DNA of 9,661 nucleotides from Candidatus Methylarchaceae archaeon HK01M (GCA_024256245.1 JAKLZD010000013.1:1-9661); one strand, 5' to 3'. Counted from the first letter of the stretch, positions 1-6,373 are shown. Translations and numbers: made by a program. The notes: generated by a model from the sequence alone, not told the origin.

Positions 1-1118
1 AGCTGCCATGAACCACCATCTATCCTGGCCTCTACCTTCTTAATACCAGAATGAGTATCCTCACTCGTACCTTGAACTAGTGTTGTGTTTCCTACGTAAG
101 ACCCACTTGTAGGAGAGGTGATAGAGACAGTTGGAGGAATGAGATCTGGGTAGATGGCTACACCCCAAGGTACAGTCCCACCAACTAAGTCATATATCAC
201 TGTCCTCACACCTTGAGGAGTTATCTTTACCAGATTTTCTGTAAACGTCTCTGCTACTATATAATTCCCATCAGAGTCTATGACTAAACCTGCAGGTCCA
301 GTATCAGTATCGAATCCATATATCACCGTCCTCACCCCTTGAGGAGTTATCTTGACCAGATTGTCTTCCCGATGTTCTGTTACTATATAATTCCCATCAG
401 AGTCTATGGCTACACCCCAAGGTCTAGTATCAGGATCGAATTCATATATCACTGTCCTCACACCTTGAGGAGTTATCTTGACCAGATTGTCTGCATCCCA
501 TTCTGTTACTATATAATTCTCATCAGAGTCTATAGCTACCCATATAGGCCCAGTCCCACCAACGAATTCATATATCACTGTCCTCACACCTTGAGGAGTT
601 ATCTTGACCAGATTGTCTGCACCCCCATTCGTTACTATATAGTTACCATCAGAGTCAATAGCTACACCTGCAGGATAAGTATCAGGATCGAATTCGAATA
701 TCACCGTCCTTGCTCCACCAGGAGTTATCTTGACCAGATTGTCTTCCCAATATTCTGTTACTATATAATTTCCTTCGGAGTCAATAGCTATCCCTATAGG
801 CCCAGTCCCACCAACGAATTCATATATCACTGTCCTCACACCTTGAGGAGTTATCTTGACCAGACTATCTGCACCCCAATTCGTTACTATATAGTTCCCG
901 TCAGAGTCTACGACTAAACCCCAAGGATATGTAAAAGGTTTGAATTCATATAACACCGTCCTTTCACCCTCAGGAGTTATCTTGACCAGATTATCTTCCA
1001 AATATTCTGTTACTATATAGTCACCTTGATCTTGAGCCAATGCAGGAGTAACACATGCAGAGGCTAAAATTATCATCAGTGTTAATGTGAATAGCTGCAG
1101 AAGACTAGTACGATTCAT
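1..1118 (-). CDS. Secreted seven-repeat beta-propeller (NHL/Vgb-like) protein with Ig-like domain, 3'-truncated by window edge
   Basis: An uninterrupted minus-strand frame runs from an ATG at 1118 to the left edge (372 whole codons, no stop). The N-terminus is a Sec-type signal peptide: MNRT, a hydrophobic stretch to about residue 20, and a likely cut after PALA (residue 28). Residues 33-326 are seven blades of exactly 42 residues; each carries Y-I-V-(T/A), L-V-K-I-T-P, R-T-V-(I/L) and, at its end, a P-x-G-(L/V/I)-x-(I/V)-D-like loop. This resembles streptogramin-lyase (Vgb)/NHL seven-bladed propellers. After residue 330 comes an Ig-like module (PPTVSITSP, then SGIKKVEARIDGGSW), typical of extracellular adhesion or binding proteins. 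The protein is probably exported and surface-exposed; the missing C-terminus may hold an anchor. Lyase activity is not supported: almost no histidines are visible in the blades. Substrate unknown. Confidence 0.88.
   Translation of the reverse strand, partial: MNRTSLLQLFTLTLMIILASACVTPALAQDQGDYIVTEYLEDNLVKITPEGERTVLYEFKPFTYPWGLVVDSDGNYIVTNWGADSLVKITPQGVRTVIYEFVGGTGPIGIAIDSEGNYIVTEYWEDNLVKITPGGARTVIFEFDPDTYPAGVAIDSDGNYIVTNGGADNLVKITPQGVRTVIYEFVGGTGPIWVAIDSDENYIVTEWDADNLVKITPQGVRTVIYEFDPDTRPWGVAIDSDGNYIVTEHREDNLVKITPQGVRTVIYGFDTDTGPAGLVIDSDGNYIVAETFTENLVKITPQGVRTVIYDLVGGTVPWGVAIYPDLIPPTVSITSPTSGSYVGNTTLVQGTSEDTHSGIKKVEARIDGGSWQ
141..1022 (-). repeat. Seven in-frame tandem 126-bp blade repeats
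   Basis: The CTTGACC/CTTTACC core recurs at 225, 351, 477, 603, 729, 855 and 981, exactly 126 bp apart each time. Each unit encodes one 42-residue propeller blade. Similarity is higher between units two apart (252 bp) than between neighbours: blades with VGGTGP (near 544 and 796) are almost identical over about 70 bp, and blades with DPDT-type loops fall between them. This suggests duplication of a two-blade unit or ongoing gene conversion. Confidence 0.93.
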
Positions 1119-1140
1119 TATGTGTGAGCTATATCGTGAG

Positions 1141-1152
1141 ATATAATTAAAT
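1141..1152 (-). promoter_or_regulatory. TATA box for the propeller gene
   Basis: On the minus strand this reads ATTTAATTATAT and is centred about 28 nt upstream of the ATG at 1118. That places the transcription start at or next to the start codon, so the mRNA is probably leaderless. No SD-like sequence precedes the ATG. The whole stretch is A/T-rich, which weakens the call. Confidence 0.5.
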
Positions 1153-1290
1153 CTTTATTATATGAGAGCATTTATGTATATTAAAGAACACTTGTCTAAG
1201 TGCAACCAGTTTAATTAAAGGGTGAGCTAACGGACGATCAGAAGATAGATCTATCCAGAAAAGTCAAGCTGATAGTCTAATAAATTTATT

Positions 1291-1455
1291 TTAAGTTGGA
1301 GGCACTGGTGTTGGGGGTCTTCTTCCCCTGAGAATCAGATACGCTACAACGAGTATCAAAATGATAATTACTGCACCAATTATGGCTAGAGTGGTCAGAT
1401 CGAGTTGAATGCGACTGCGACTTTGATGTCTAAAGATTTCGGCAGTTCTTAATAT
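1291..1455 (-). pseudogene. Orphan C-terminal membrane anchor (gene remnant)
   Basis: A 54-codon open stretch lies between a TAA at 1456-1458 and a TAA at 1291-1293 and has no ATG, GTG or TTG before its membrane segment. It encodes about 20 mostly charged or polar residues, then a single transmembrane helix (LAIIGAVIIILILVVAYLIL), then RGRRPPTPVPPT and stop. This is the layout of the C-terminal anchor of an archaeal surface protein, without the rest of the protein. The most likely reading is the decayed end of a lost extracellular protein gene. A functional microprotein with an unconventional start is less likely. The rest of 1156-1290 shows only short palindromes, such as GATAGATCTATC at 1244-1255. 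Confidence 0.55.
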
Positions 1456-1461
1456 TTAAAA
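1449..1461 (+). promoter_or_regulatory. TATA box for the ABC exporter operon
   Basis: The A/T-only stretch TTAATATTTAAAA is centred about 50 nt upstream of the ATG at 1505, predicting a transcript start near 1480 and a short leader of about 25 nt. No strong SD sits before the ATG. A second TATA-like string (1496-1504, TTATAAAAG) is too close to the start to drive this gene. Confidence 0.4.
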
Positions 1462-1504
1462 CTTAAAATAGTAAACGATATCTCAATCATGAGCGTTATA
1501 AAAG

Positions 1505-2494
1505 ATGGCGACAATCGTAGCTAAGGGATTGACCAAGATTTACGATAAGACAATAGTTGCAGTTGACCATGTCGACTTGGAGGTTAAGGAAGGGGAAATC
1601 TTTGGATTTCTTGGCCCCAATGGTGCTGGAAAAACCACCACTATAAGGATGCTCTCAACACTGATAAAGCCGACGGAAGGTTATGCCTATGTATGTAATT
1701 ATAATGTTGTAAAAGAACCAGATGAGGTTCGAAGGTGTATAGGTATAGTATTCCAAGATCCAGCACTAGACGATCAACTAACAGGTAAAGAGAACTTGGA
1801 TTTTCATGCTAGGATATACGGATTGAGCAAGAACGAAAGGAACAAAAGGATAGAGGAGGTATTGAAGCTGGTGAGACTCGAAGATAAAGCAGATGAATTT
1901 GTGAAGAACTACTCAGGGGGGATGAGAAGAAGGTTGGAGATTGCCAGAGGGTTGATGCACTACCCTAAGGCTTTATTTTTGGATGAACCAACTTTGGGTT
2001 TGGATGTTCAGACAAGAAGGGCGATATGGGAGTATATTCTGAACTTGAATAAAAGCAAAGGGATAACGATCTTTCTGACCACTCATTATATGGAGGAAGC
2101 CGAGTATCTTTCGGATAGAATAGCCATAATCGACCAAGGTAGGATAATAGTAACCGATACACCGGCTCAATTAAGAAACTTGGTGGGAACCGATGTTATT
2201 ACGGTGAGCTGTAATGACCATCAGAGTCTAAAGACTGAGCTGGAAAAGAAGGACTGGGTGGATAAGGTCTTGATACACAACGGCGCTTTGGAGGTATATG
2301 TAAGGGGGGGAGAAGGCAAGATAGCGGCCTTAGTTAAGATCGCTGATGATGTAGATGTAAATATCGAATCCATCAATTTGAGAAGGCCGAACCTTGAGGA
2401 TGTATACCTTCATTATACTGGTAGGTCTATAAGGGAAGAAGGGAATGCGAATGGGAGAATGAAGATGATGGCAAGAAGGAGGATGAGAAGTTGA
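1505..2494 (+). CDS. ABC-2 exporter ATP-binding protein, DrrA (daunorubicin-resistance) family
   Basis: This 329-residue ATPase powers an ABC-2-type exporter together with the next gene. The nucleotide-binding domain is complete: Walker A GPNGAGKTT (37-45), Q-loop Q84 in VFQDP, signature YSGGM (136-140), Walker B LFLDEP (157-162), D-loop LGLD (164-167) and H-loop H194 in TTHYMEEAE. The C-terminal region ends in NLEDVYLHYTGRSIREE, characteristic of the DrrA subfamily that works with a separate DrrB permease in export of drugs, lipids or polysaccharides. A basic tail of about 15 residues follows; its coding DNA carries the SD for the permease. The ATG at 1505 is preferred: the ATG at 1488 is out of frame and closes after eleven codons. 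Substrate cannot be told from the sequence. Confidence 0.95.
   Translation: MATIVAKGLTKIYDKTIVAVDHVDLEVKEGEIFGFLGPNGAGKTTTIRMLSTLIKPTEGYAYVCNYNVVKEPDEVRRCIGIVFQDPALDDQLTGKENLDFHARIYGLSKNERNKRIEEVLKLVRLEDKADEFVKNYSGGMRRRLEIARGLMHYPKALFLDEPTLGLDVQTRRAIWEYILNLNKSKGITIFLTTHYMEEAEYLSDRIAIIDQGRIIVTDTPAQLRNLVGTDVITVSCNDHQSLKTELEKKDWVDKVLIHNGALEVYVRGGEGKIAALVKIADDVDVNIESINLRRPNLEDVYLHYTGRSIREEGNANGRMKMMARRRMRS
2476..2482 (+). promoter_or_regulatory. Shine-Dalgarno sequence deciding the TTG start of the permease
   Basis: AAGGAGG lies inside the last codons of the ATPase gene, 8 nt before the TTG at 2491. It is a near-perfect anti-SD match and supports TTG as the start. The TTG shares two bases with the ATPase stop (TTGA), so translation of the two subunits is probably coupled. 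Confidence 0.75.
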
Positions 2495-3249
2495 GTTCCT
2501 CCAACTTTCAAGCCATATATGTGTTATGGCTCAGACAGATAAAAAGGTTTTTTAGAGCGAGAAGCAGGCTGGTGGCCAATCTTGTGCAGCCTTTCTTCTT
2601 TCTGATGCTTTTCGGTTTTGGATTCGGTTTCATCAGATTTGAGGGAAATCTTAACTATTTAGATTTCTTGGCACCTGGCATCATAGCCATGTCTGTAGTC
2701 TTCTCATCGATGTTCGCTGGGGTATCTGTAATCTGGGATAAGCAGTTCGGATTCTTAAAAGAAGTATTGGTGGCACCGGTTAGTAGACTTACTATAGTAA
2801 TAGGACAGACTCTAGGAGGGTCGACTTTGGCTATAGTTCAGGGTTTGACCGTTCTAGGAATCAGTATGCTGTTAGGGGTAAAGATAAACTTATGGGGGAT
2901 TATTCCAGCCTTAATCTTTATGGCACTTATGGCCTTTTTTTCAGTCAGTATGGGTTTGATCATTGCTTCAAAGCTGGATGACTTTCAAGGATTTCAGCTG
3001 ATAATGAACTTGTTGATATTTCCCTTAATCTTCTTATCGAGTGCATTCTTTCCAATTGAAACTGCTCCAGATGTAATGAAGGGGATTATGCTCGGGGATC
3101 CGTTGACCTATGCAGTGGATGGTTTGAGGGGTTTTCTGATAGGAAGTTTTGCCCTGCCCATCTATATTGACTTCATAGTGATAGTGGCATTCAGTGTAGC
3201 TCTATTGCTTATTGGTGCGTTTGTTTACAGCAGGAGTGAGTATGTTTGA
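2491..3249 (+). CDS. ABC-2 type exporter permease, DrrB-like
   Basis: The 252-residue integral membrane partner of the upstream ATPase. Six hydrophobic segments are visible, at about residues 31-49, 58-80, 108-130, 136-159, 168-188 and 226-246. A cytosolic loop has the family's typical W-D-x-x-x-G-F-L-K-E-x-L-V-A-P-V-S-R pattern (82-99), and the conserved G-D-P-L-T-Y-A-V-D-G-L-R segment (202-213) precedes the last helix. This is the ABC2_membrane/DrrB arrangement; two copies would pair with two ATPases. The start is TTG overlapping the ATPase TGA, with a strong SD. The gene is full length and closes the operon; no clear terminator follows. Confidence 0.93.
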   Translation: MSSSNFQAIYVLWLRQIKRFFRARSRLVANLVQPFFFLMLFGFGFGFIRFEGNLNYLDFLAPGIIAMSVVFSSMFAGVSVIWDKQFGFLKEVLVAPVSRLTIVIGQTLGGSTLAIVQGLTVLGISMLLGVKINLWGIIPALIFMALMAFFSVSMGLIIASKLDDFQGFQLIMNLLIFPLIFLSSAFFPIETAPDVMKGIMLGDPLTYAVDGLRGFLIGSFALPIYIDFIVIVAFSVALLLIGAFVYSRSEYV

Positions 3250-3324
3250 TGGATAAACGATTCAATCCTCTATTTTGCAACAATTATGATATTATTGAAC
3301 CTCTAAAATCATTCTTAAAATATG

Positions 3325-3545
3325 TTAATTATGCAACAAATGGACTATCCAGATTAAGCCCAACGAGAAGGTAAACATTGTCCCTGGAACTACTAGCCAT
3401 ATGGGCTCAACGCCCAGTACGACTCCAACCCCTCCAATTAAACAACAGTTTCGAAATCGGTCTTAAATCGATTATAGAACTCATTGTCTGTTAGTACTAG
3501 TATCTTTTCCTTAGATTCTATCAAAGTGAATATATCCTTAGGTGT
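3325..3545 (-). pseudogene. Possible frameshifted relic of a small membrane-protein gene
   Basis: Two overlapping minus-strand open stretches lack start codons. The first (3545-3438) has coding-like composition with IFTLIESKEKILVLTDN near its N-terminal end. The second, in another frame (3462-3325), contains GVEPIWLVVPG followed by a hydrophobic stretch ending LGLIWIVHLLHN and stop, which looks like a transmembrane helix. They overlap by about 25 nt, as a single frameshifted gene would. No family is recognised, and chance open frames cannot be excluded. Confidence 0.25.
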
Positions 3546-3694
3546 CTATTATATACAGTGAACTGATCTTTCATATGTTAGCCCGCATAATTATAGTGTT
3601 ATAGTGTTAAGTTCTTTTGAAAGCGTACTCCTCCAGATATGCACGCAACACGGACACTTTTGATTCTGCAAGGATTACTATGTTTTGTAAGCGA

Positions 3695-3704
3695 ATTTAA
3701 ATAG
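3695..3704 (+). promoter_or_regulatory. TATA box for the AhpD-like gene
   Basis: ATTTAAATAG is centred about 39 nt before the ATG at 3739, predicting a leader of roughly 10-15 nt that would contain the GGGGAG SD at 3727-3732. Confidence 0.5.
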
Positions 3705-3738
3705 ACAAAAAACTAAAAGAAAAGTTGGGGAGAATTAA

Positions 3739-4119
3739 ATGGGAAAATACGAGGACACCCTGAAAGATATAGAGGCCACGATTGGATTAGTGCCAGGTTT
3801 TATGCAGGCCTTAGCAGATGATGTCCTGATTAATGAATGGCCTCTCTTCAAGAAATACGTTCTGGGAGAATCAAAAATACCAGCTAAATATAGGGAAATG
3901 ATAGGATTGGCGATCGCTGCAAACACCAGATGTCCGTACTGCACGCTTTTCCATACAGCAGCCGCAAAGTTACATGGTGCTAGTGATGATGAACTACAGG
4001 AGATTTATTTCCTGTCTAGTTTTACTGGTAGATGGAGCACGATGTTATTCGCGCAACAATATGATTTGGAAAAGTTCACTGAGGAAGTCCATAAGATAGG
4101 CGCGCACCTCCGTAAATAA
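3739..4119 (+). CDS. AhpD-like / carboxymuconolactone decarboxylase-family protein
   Basis: A 126-residue single-domain protein of the AhpD/CMD fold. The redox core is intact: C65-P-Y-C68 followed by H72 (CPYCTLFH), and E53 in KYREMIGLAIAA sits 12 residues before the first cysteine, the spacing of the Glu/Cys-x-x-Cys/His relay of AhpD alkylhydroperoxidases. The likely role is a thiol-dependent peroxidase or reductase in the cytosol; no dedicated peroxiredoxin partner is in the window. GGGGAG lies 6 nt before the ATG. The gene is monocistronic and ends near a T-tract. Since many CMD-family members have other reactions, the exact substrate is open. Confidence 0.88.
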   Translation: MGKYEDTLKDIEATIGLVPGFMQALADDVLINEWPLFKKYVLGESKIPAKYREMIGLAIAANTRCPYCTLFHTAAAKLHGASDDELQEIYFLSSFTGRWSTMLFAQQYDLEKFTEEVHKIGAHLRK

Positions 4120-4157
4120 TCAACTAAGATAACACTGATTCAACAGAACATTTCCCC

Positions 4158-4164
4158 TTTTTTT
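4158..4164 (+). terminator. T-tract terminator after the AhpD-like gene
   Basis: Seven consecutive T residues after CCCC, about 40 nt past the stop codon at 4119. Archaeal RNA polymerase can terminate at such U-rich tracts without a hairpin. The next gene is convergent, so a stop here makes sense. Confidence 0.5.
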
Positions 4165-4215
4165 ATTGCTATAGACGCTTATGAGAAAGCCCTTGAGGTC
4201 TATACCCTTGATTAA
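4165..4215 (+). pseudogene. TPR-like motif fragment
   Basis: The frame reads IAIDAYEKALEVYTLD and then TAA at 4213. A-x-D-A-Y-E-K-A-L-E-V is the typical second half of a tetratricopeptide repeat. Nothing upstream continues the protein and there is no start. It is a scrap of a lost TPR gene at best; 16 residues is too few for certainty. Confidence 0.3.
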
Positions 4216-4227
4216 ACATGTATAATC

Positions 4228-5220
4228 TTACAACAGTTCCGGCGCCAACAAGACAATATTGCCGATTACCTTTCCGCTTTCCAGCAGTTCATTGGCTTTG
4301 GCCGCTTCCAAGATGGGGAACTTCTTTGTAATGATAGGTTTTATTTTTCCTTCTTCAAGCAGCTTGAAGAGTTTTGCCCAGTCTTCCATGAGCAGCCGTC
4401 TATCTACTCTATGAGTTCCATATCCCTTCACTGCCTTTCCATTCGGCAGCAAGTTGAACAGAGCGAACTTGACTAGAAGAAGTAAAAAGCGTGAAAAACT
4501 CTGCGGGGCACCATATTGCACCAACGTGCCGCCACGCCGTAGCACTTTCAATCCGCGCCCGATGTAGTCGTCGCCCATCCCATTGAAGACGAAATCGAGG
4601 CCATCGGGTTCCGCTTGCCGGATCACTTCAACAAAGTCTTGAGTGTGGTAGTCAATAGGTATCACACCAAGTTCGGTCAGTACGCTGTGTTTGCTGCGGG
4701 ACGCTATCCCGTACATCGTGAGATTAGCCAGCTTGCCAAGTTGTAGGAAAGCTGTCCCAACACCACCGCTCGCGCCAATAATGAGCACCCGATCACCCGC
4801 CTTAACCTGTACAGACCGATGGAGCACCTGGTAAGCAACCAAGTAGTTCAGGATAAGGATTACAGCTTCCGCCGGGTCCAAGGTTGTGGGAACGTGAACA
4901 AGATCTTCTTCTCCAAGAAAAATGTACTCGGCATAGCCCCCTAAAGTCGTCAAAGCAGCGACGCGGTCACCCACGGCGAAGTCGGTAATACTTTCACCAA
5001 TTTGATCGACGACGCCAAGGATGGTATAACCCGGCACAAACGGTATCTTAGGCGGAAAAGGTCGGTTGCCAATCCGAGCGGCAATGTCATCCTGGCACAC
5101 GCCCGTGGCGAGGATTTTAATCCGCGCTTCTCCAGCTAACGGTAATCGCAAATCATTTTCGATGATCTCGAGAACTTCAGGAGAGCCTCTTCTGGTTACG
5201 ATTACGCTTTTGTACTTCAT
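4228..5220 (-). CDS. Zinc-less medium-chain dehydrogenase/reductase, NADPH:quinone oxidoreductase-like
   Basis: A 330-residue MDR-superfamily enzyme, probably reducing quinones or enones with NADPH. The N-terminal GroES-like part has GVCQDD (40-45) and VPGYTILGVV (62-71) followed by VGDRV (83-87). The Rossmann part contains A-G-D-R-V-L-I-I-G-A-S-G-G-V-G-T-A (141-157), the dinucleotide-binding loop, and later GLDFVFNGMG and RGGTLVQYG. The structural and catalytic zinc cysteines of alcohol dehydrogenases are absent. A GAGGAGAG SD (5225-5232) sits 4 nt before the ATG, and the start overlaps the stop of a microprotein by 4 nt (ATGA). GC content in the middle is unlike the surroundings (35 of 60 bases in 4561-4620 against 23 of 60 in 2041-2100), suggesting transfer. 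Confidence 0.9.
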   Translation of the reverse strand: MKYKSVIVTRRGSPEVLEIIENDLRLPLAGEARIKILATGVCQDDIAARIGNRPFPPKIPFVPGYTILGVVDQIGESITDFAVGDRVAALTTLGGYAEYIFLGEEDLVHVPTTLDPAEAVILILNYLVAYQVLHRSVQVKAGDRVLIIGASGGVGTAFLQLGKLANLTMYGIASRSKHSVLTELGVIPIDYHTQDFVEVIRQAEPDGLDFVFNGMGDDYIGRGLKVLRRGGTLVQYGAPQSFSRFLLLLVKFALFNLLPNGKAVKGYGTHRVDRRLLMEDWAKLFKLLEEGKIKPIITKKFPILEAAKANELLESGKVIGNIVLLAPELL

Positions 5221-5336
5221 GGTTCTCTCCTCATCTCTTTTCGGATACTATCGTATGCAAACCCAATAAAGATAGTCAGCAGTAGAGTTCCAAGAGCAGA
5301 GAAAAACATGTAAATAAGAAGGTTCGGGTTGCTCAC
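5217..5336 (-). CDS. 39-residue single-pass membrane microprotein coupled to the MDR gene
   Basis: A GTG-initiated frame (5336) encodes SNPNLLIYMFF, then a hydrophobic helix through about residue 26 (SALGTLLLTIFIGFA), then a charged end (YDSIRKEMRREP). The stop TGA overlaps the MDR start as ATGA, and the MDR SD lies in its last codons, so translation is probably coupled. A TTTATTAAA box is centred 28 nt before the GTG, as for a leaderless mRNA. Its layout (short outside end, one helix, basic inside tail) fits a tiny membrane tether or partner. No family is recognised. The ATG at 5309 is an alternative start. It could instead be a translated leader whose only role is to deliver ribosomes to the MDR gene. 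Confidence 0.5.
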   Translation of the reverse strand: MSNPNLLIYMFFSALGTLLLTIFIGFAYDSIRKEMRREP

Positions 5337-5359
5337 ACCGAAGAAATTATCGCTGTCTT

Positions 5360-5368
5360 TTTAATAAA
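5360..5368 (-). promoter_or_regulatory. TATA box for the microprotein-MDR transcript
   Basis: On the minus strand this reads TTTATTAAA, centred 28 nt before the GTG at 5336 and about 144 nt before the MDR ATG. If it is the promoter, the MDR mRNA begins with the microprotein frame. Confidence 0.5.
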
Positions 5369-5471
5369 CCCTATGCACACAGCTTGTATTCCAGTTTCTA
5401 ATAATCCATGTATCTGTGGAAGGGGCCAAAACTCTCCACGCCTATTTTTTTTAATATCTGAATCCAGAAAG

Positions 5472-5480
5472 CATATAAAA
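5472..5480 (+). promoter_or_regulatory. TATA box for the small alpha/beta-barrel gene
   Basis: CATATAAAA is centred about 30 nt before the ATG at 5506, matching leaderless initiation, and AGAAAG just upstream could serve as a BRE. It is divergent from the box at 5360-5368; about 105 nt separate the two. There is no SD before the ATG. Confidence 0.6.
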
Positions 5481-5505
5481 CAACATATCGATTATTACTT
5501 TCGAC

Positions 5506-5817
5506 ATGAAGTTCTTGGTAAATTGGTGTATGCTACCAATGCCTCCAGAAATGATGAAGACAGCAATAGATCTGGTTCCAGCTTCGATGGAATATGAAAA
5601 GAATCTTAAAGGTAAAGGCAAGCTTCTTGCATCATATACTTTTTCTGGACAAAGTAAGGGATTTGTAATCCTTAATGTAGAATCACTCGAAGAACTGAAT
5701 GAGATCATAGCAAAGGAACCATATAGTTTGATGCTCAGCTTCGAAGCAATCCCACTAGTAGATTTCGAGCATTCTCTAAAAGTCTGGAAGGAAGTCTTAG
5801 AAAGGGCTTTGAAATAA
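5506..5817 (+). CDS. Small dimeric alpha/beta-barrel protein (muconolactone-isomerase/YciI-like)
   Basis: A 103-residue protein beginning MKFLVNW, a typical first beta strand of the ferredoxin-like dimeric alpha/beta barrel. Next come a helix (about 17-35), GKLLASYTFSG (about 38-48), KGFVILNVESLEELNEII (about 51-68) and a last strand EAIPLVDFEHSL (about 80-91). The V-E-S-x-E-E-L pattern between strand and helix is shared by muconolactone isomerase-like, YciI-like and related barrel families. Catalytic residues cannot be assigned, so function stays open: a small isomerase, ligand sensor or binding protein. It is followed after 50 nt by a RAM-domain protein of similar fold. Confidence 0.6.
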   Translation: MKFLVNWCMLPMPPEMMKTAIDLVPASMEYEKNLKGKGKLLASYTFSGQSKGFVILNVESLEELNEIIAKEPYSLMLSFEAIPLVDFEHSLKVWKEVLERALK

Positions 5818-5867
5818 GCCCTACTCTTATTTTTTGAGAGTTATACTTAGAATGGAGGTTCGAACTA

Positions 5868-6131
5868 TTGTCTTTAAATAAAATTCTAAACCATAAAGCC
5901 TTGAGAGCCTTCATAATGGTTACCATGAAACCTGGGACAGCTAGTCAAATGATCAAATCAAACAACATCAAGGGTTTGAAGATGGCCAATTCGGTTCTTG
6001 GGAGGTTCGACGCTGTGTTGGTGATCGAAGCAGAAAGCATTGAGGAACTCAAGAGGAACATATATGAAATAATTGACCAACATCCTGATGTAGTTCACAC
6101 AGAGACTTTGATTTCTATATCCAATCCATAG
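5868..6131 (+). CDS. Stand-alone Lrp/AsnC effector-binding (RAM) domain protein
   Basis: An 87-residue protein lacking the helix-turn-helix of full Lrp/AsnC regulators. After a 10-15 residue lead, the RAM core runs AFIMVTMKPG (strand 1), a helix (about 25-40), VLGRFDAVLVIEAESIEELKRNI (strands 2-3 and helix) and ending VVHTETLISIS. This is the ligand-binding alpha/beta sandwich that forms rings and binds amino acids or other small effectors; stand-alone versions may modulate full-length Lrp proteins. TTG is chosen as start because GGAGG (5854-5858) stands 9 nt before it; the ATG at 5853 is out of frame and ends quickly. The gene probably belongs with the upstream barrel protein. Confidence 0.78.
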   Translation: MSLNKILNHKALRAFIMVTMKPGTASQMIKSNNIKGLKMANSVLGRFDAVLVIEAESIEELKRNIYEIIDQHPDVVHTETLISISNP

Positions 6132-6349
6132 GCATCTAATTCATTCGATAATAGTGATTAATTTTTATCTGAAACTTGTCCTAATAGAATTGTAACATTC
6201 GTTTTTGGAGGAAAAAGTATAAGATAACTAGAACCATAAATCGTATTAGTAAATTGGTCTCTTTCAGAGAGAATGTATATCGCTGAAAAAGCTAAAGAGA
6301 TCGCAAGAGAGAAGACGATAACATGCATTAAGGCGCTATGAATAATATT

Positions 6350-6373
6350 ATAATAGTCCGCACTATTATTTTT
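6350..6373 (+). terminator. Hairpin plus T-tract between convergent genes
   Basis: ATAATAGT (6350-6357) and ACTATTAT (6362-6369) form a perfect 8-bp stem around a CCGC loop, and five T residues end at 6373. It lies downstream of the plus-strand RAM gene and some 20 nt past the stop of the minus-strand gene ending at 6391, so it could serve either direction; the T-run favours the plus strand. Between 6132 and 6349 there is nothing else convincing. Confidence 0.55.

Larger units (their letters stand above)
3250..3738. other. 489-bp intergenic stretch without an intact gene
   Basis: No plausible complete gene is present. It holds minus-strand relic frames (3325-3545), a small tandem repeat TTATAGTG-TTATAGTG at 3591-3606, and the promoter of the following gene near its right end. 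A TTCAAT/ATTGAA pair just after the permease stop is too weak to call a terminator. Confidence 0.6.

Noticed and set aside
339..917. 192-codon plus-strand open frame across the repeat region
   Set aside because: It is the antisense of the propeller blades; the 126-bp period, a multiple of three, keeps an antisense frame open. The minus-strand reading has a signal peptide and domain structure.
141..1022. Regular repeats considered as a CRISPR array or DNA satellite
   Set aside because: The period is 126 bp with no unique spacers, and the repeats are in-frame protein blades.
1244..1255. Perfect 12-bp palindrome GATAGATCTATC
   Set aside because: It is not placed next to any promoter or T-run, and a single such palindrome in 9.6 kb can occur by chance.
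1965..2170. Two minus-strand frames of 65 codons
   Set aside because: They lie inside the Walker B and H-loop coding region of the ABC ATPase and have no coding features of their own.
3735..3944. 69-codon minus-strand frame
   Set aside because: Antisense shadow of the AhpD-like gene.
5373..5926. Other-frame and opposite-strand open frames around the small barrel and RAM genes
   Set aside because: The sense frames carry recognisable strands and helices and proper start signals; these do not.
6273..6341. 22-codon plus-strand frame (MYIAEKAKEIAREK...)
   Set aside because: It looks mildly coding-like, but it is very short, has no clear SD or promoter and matches no family I recognise.
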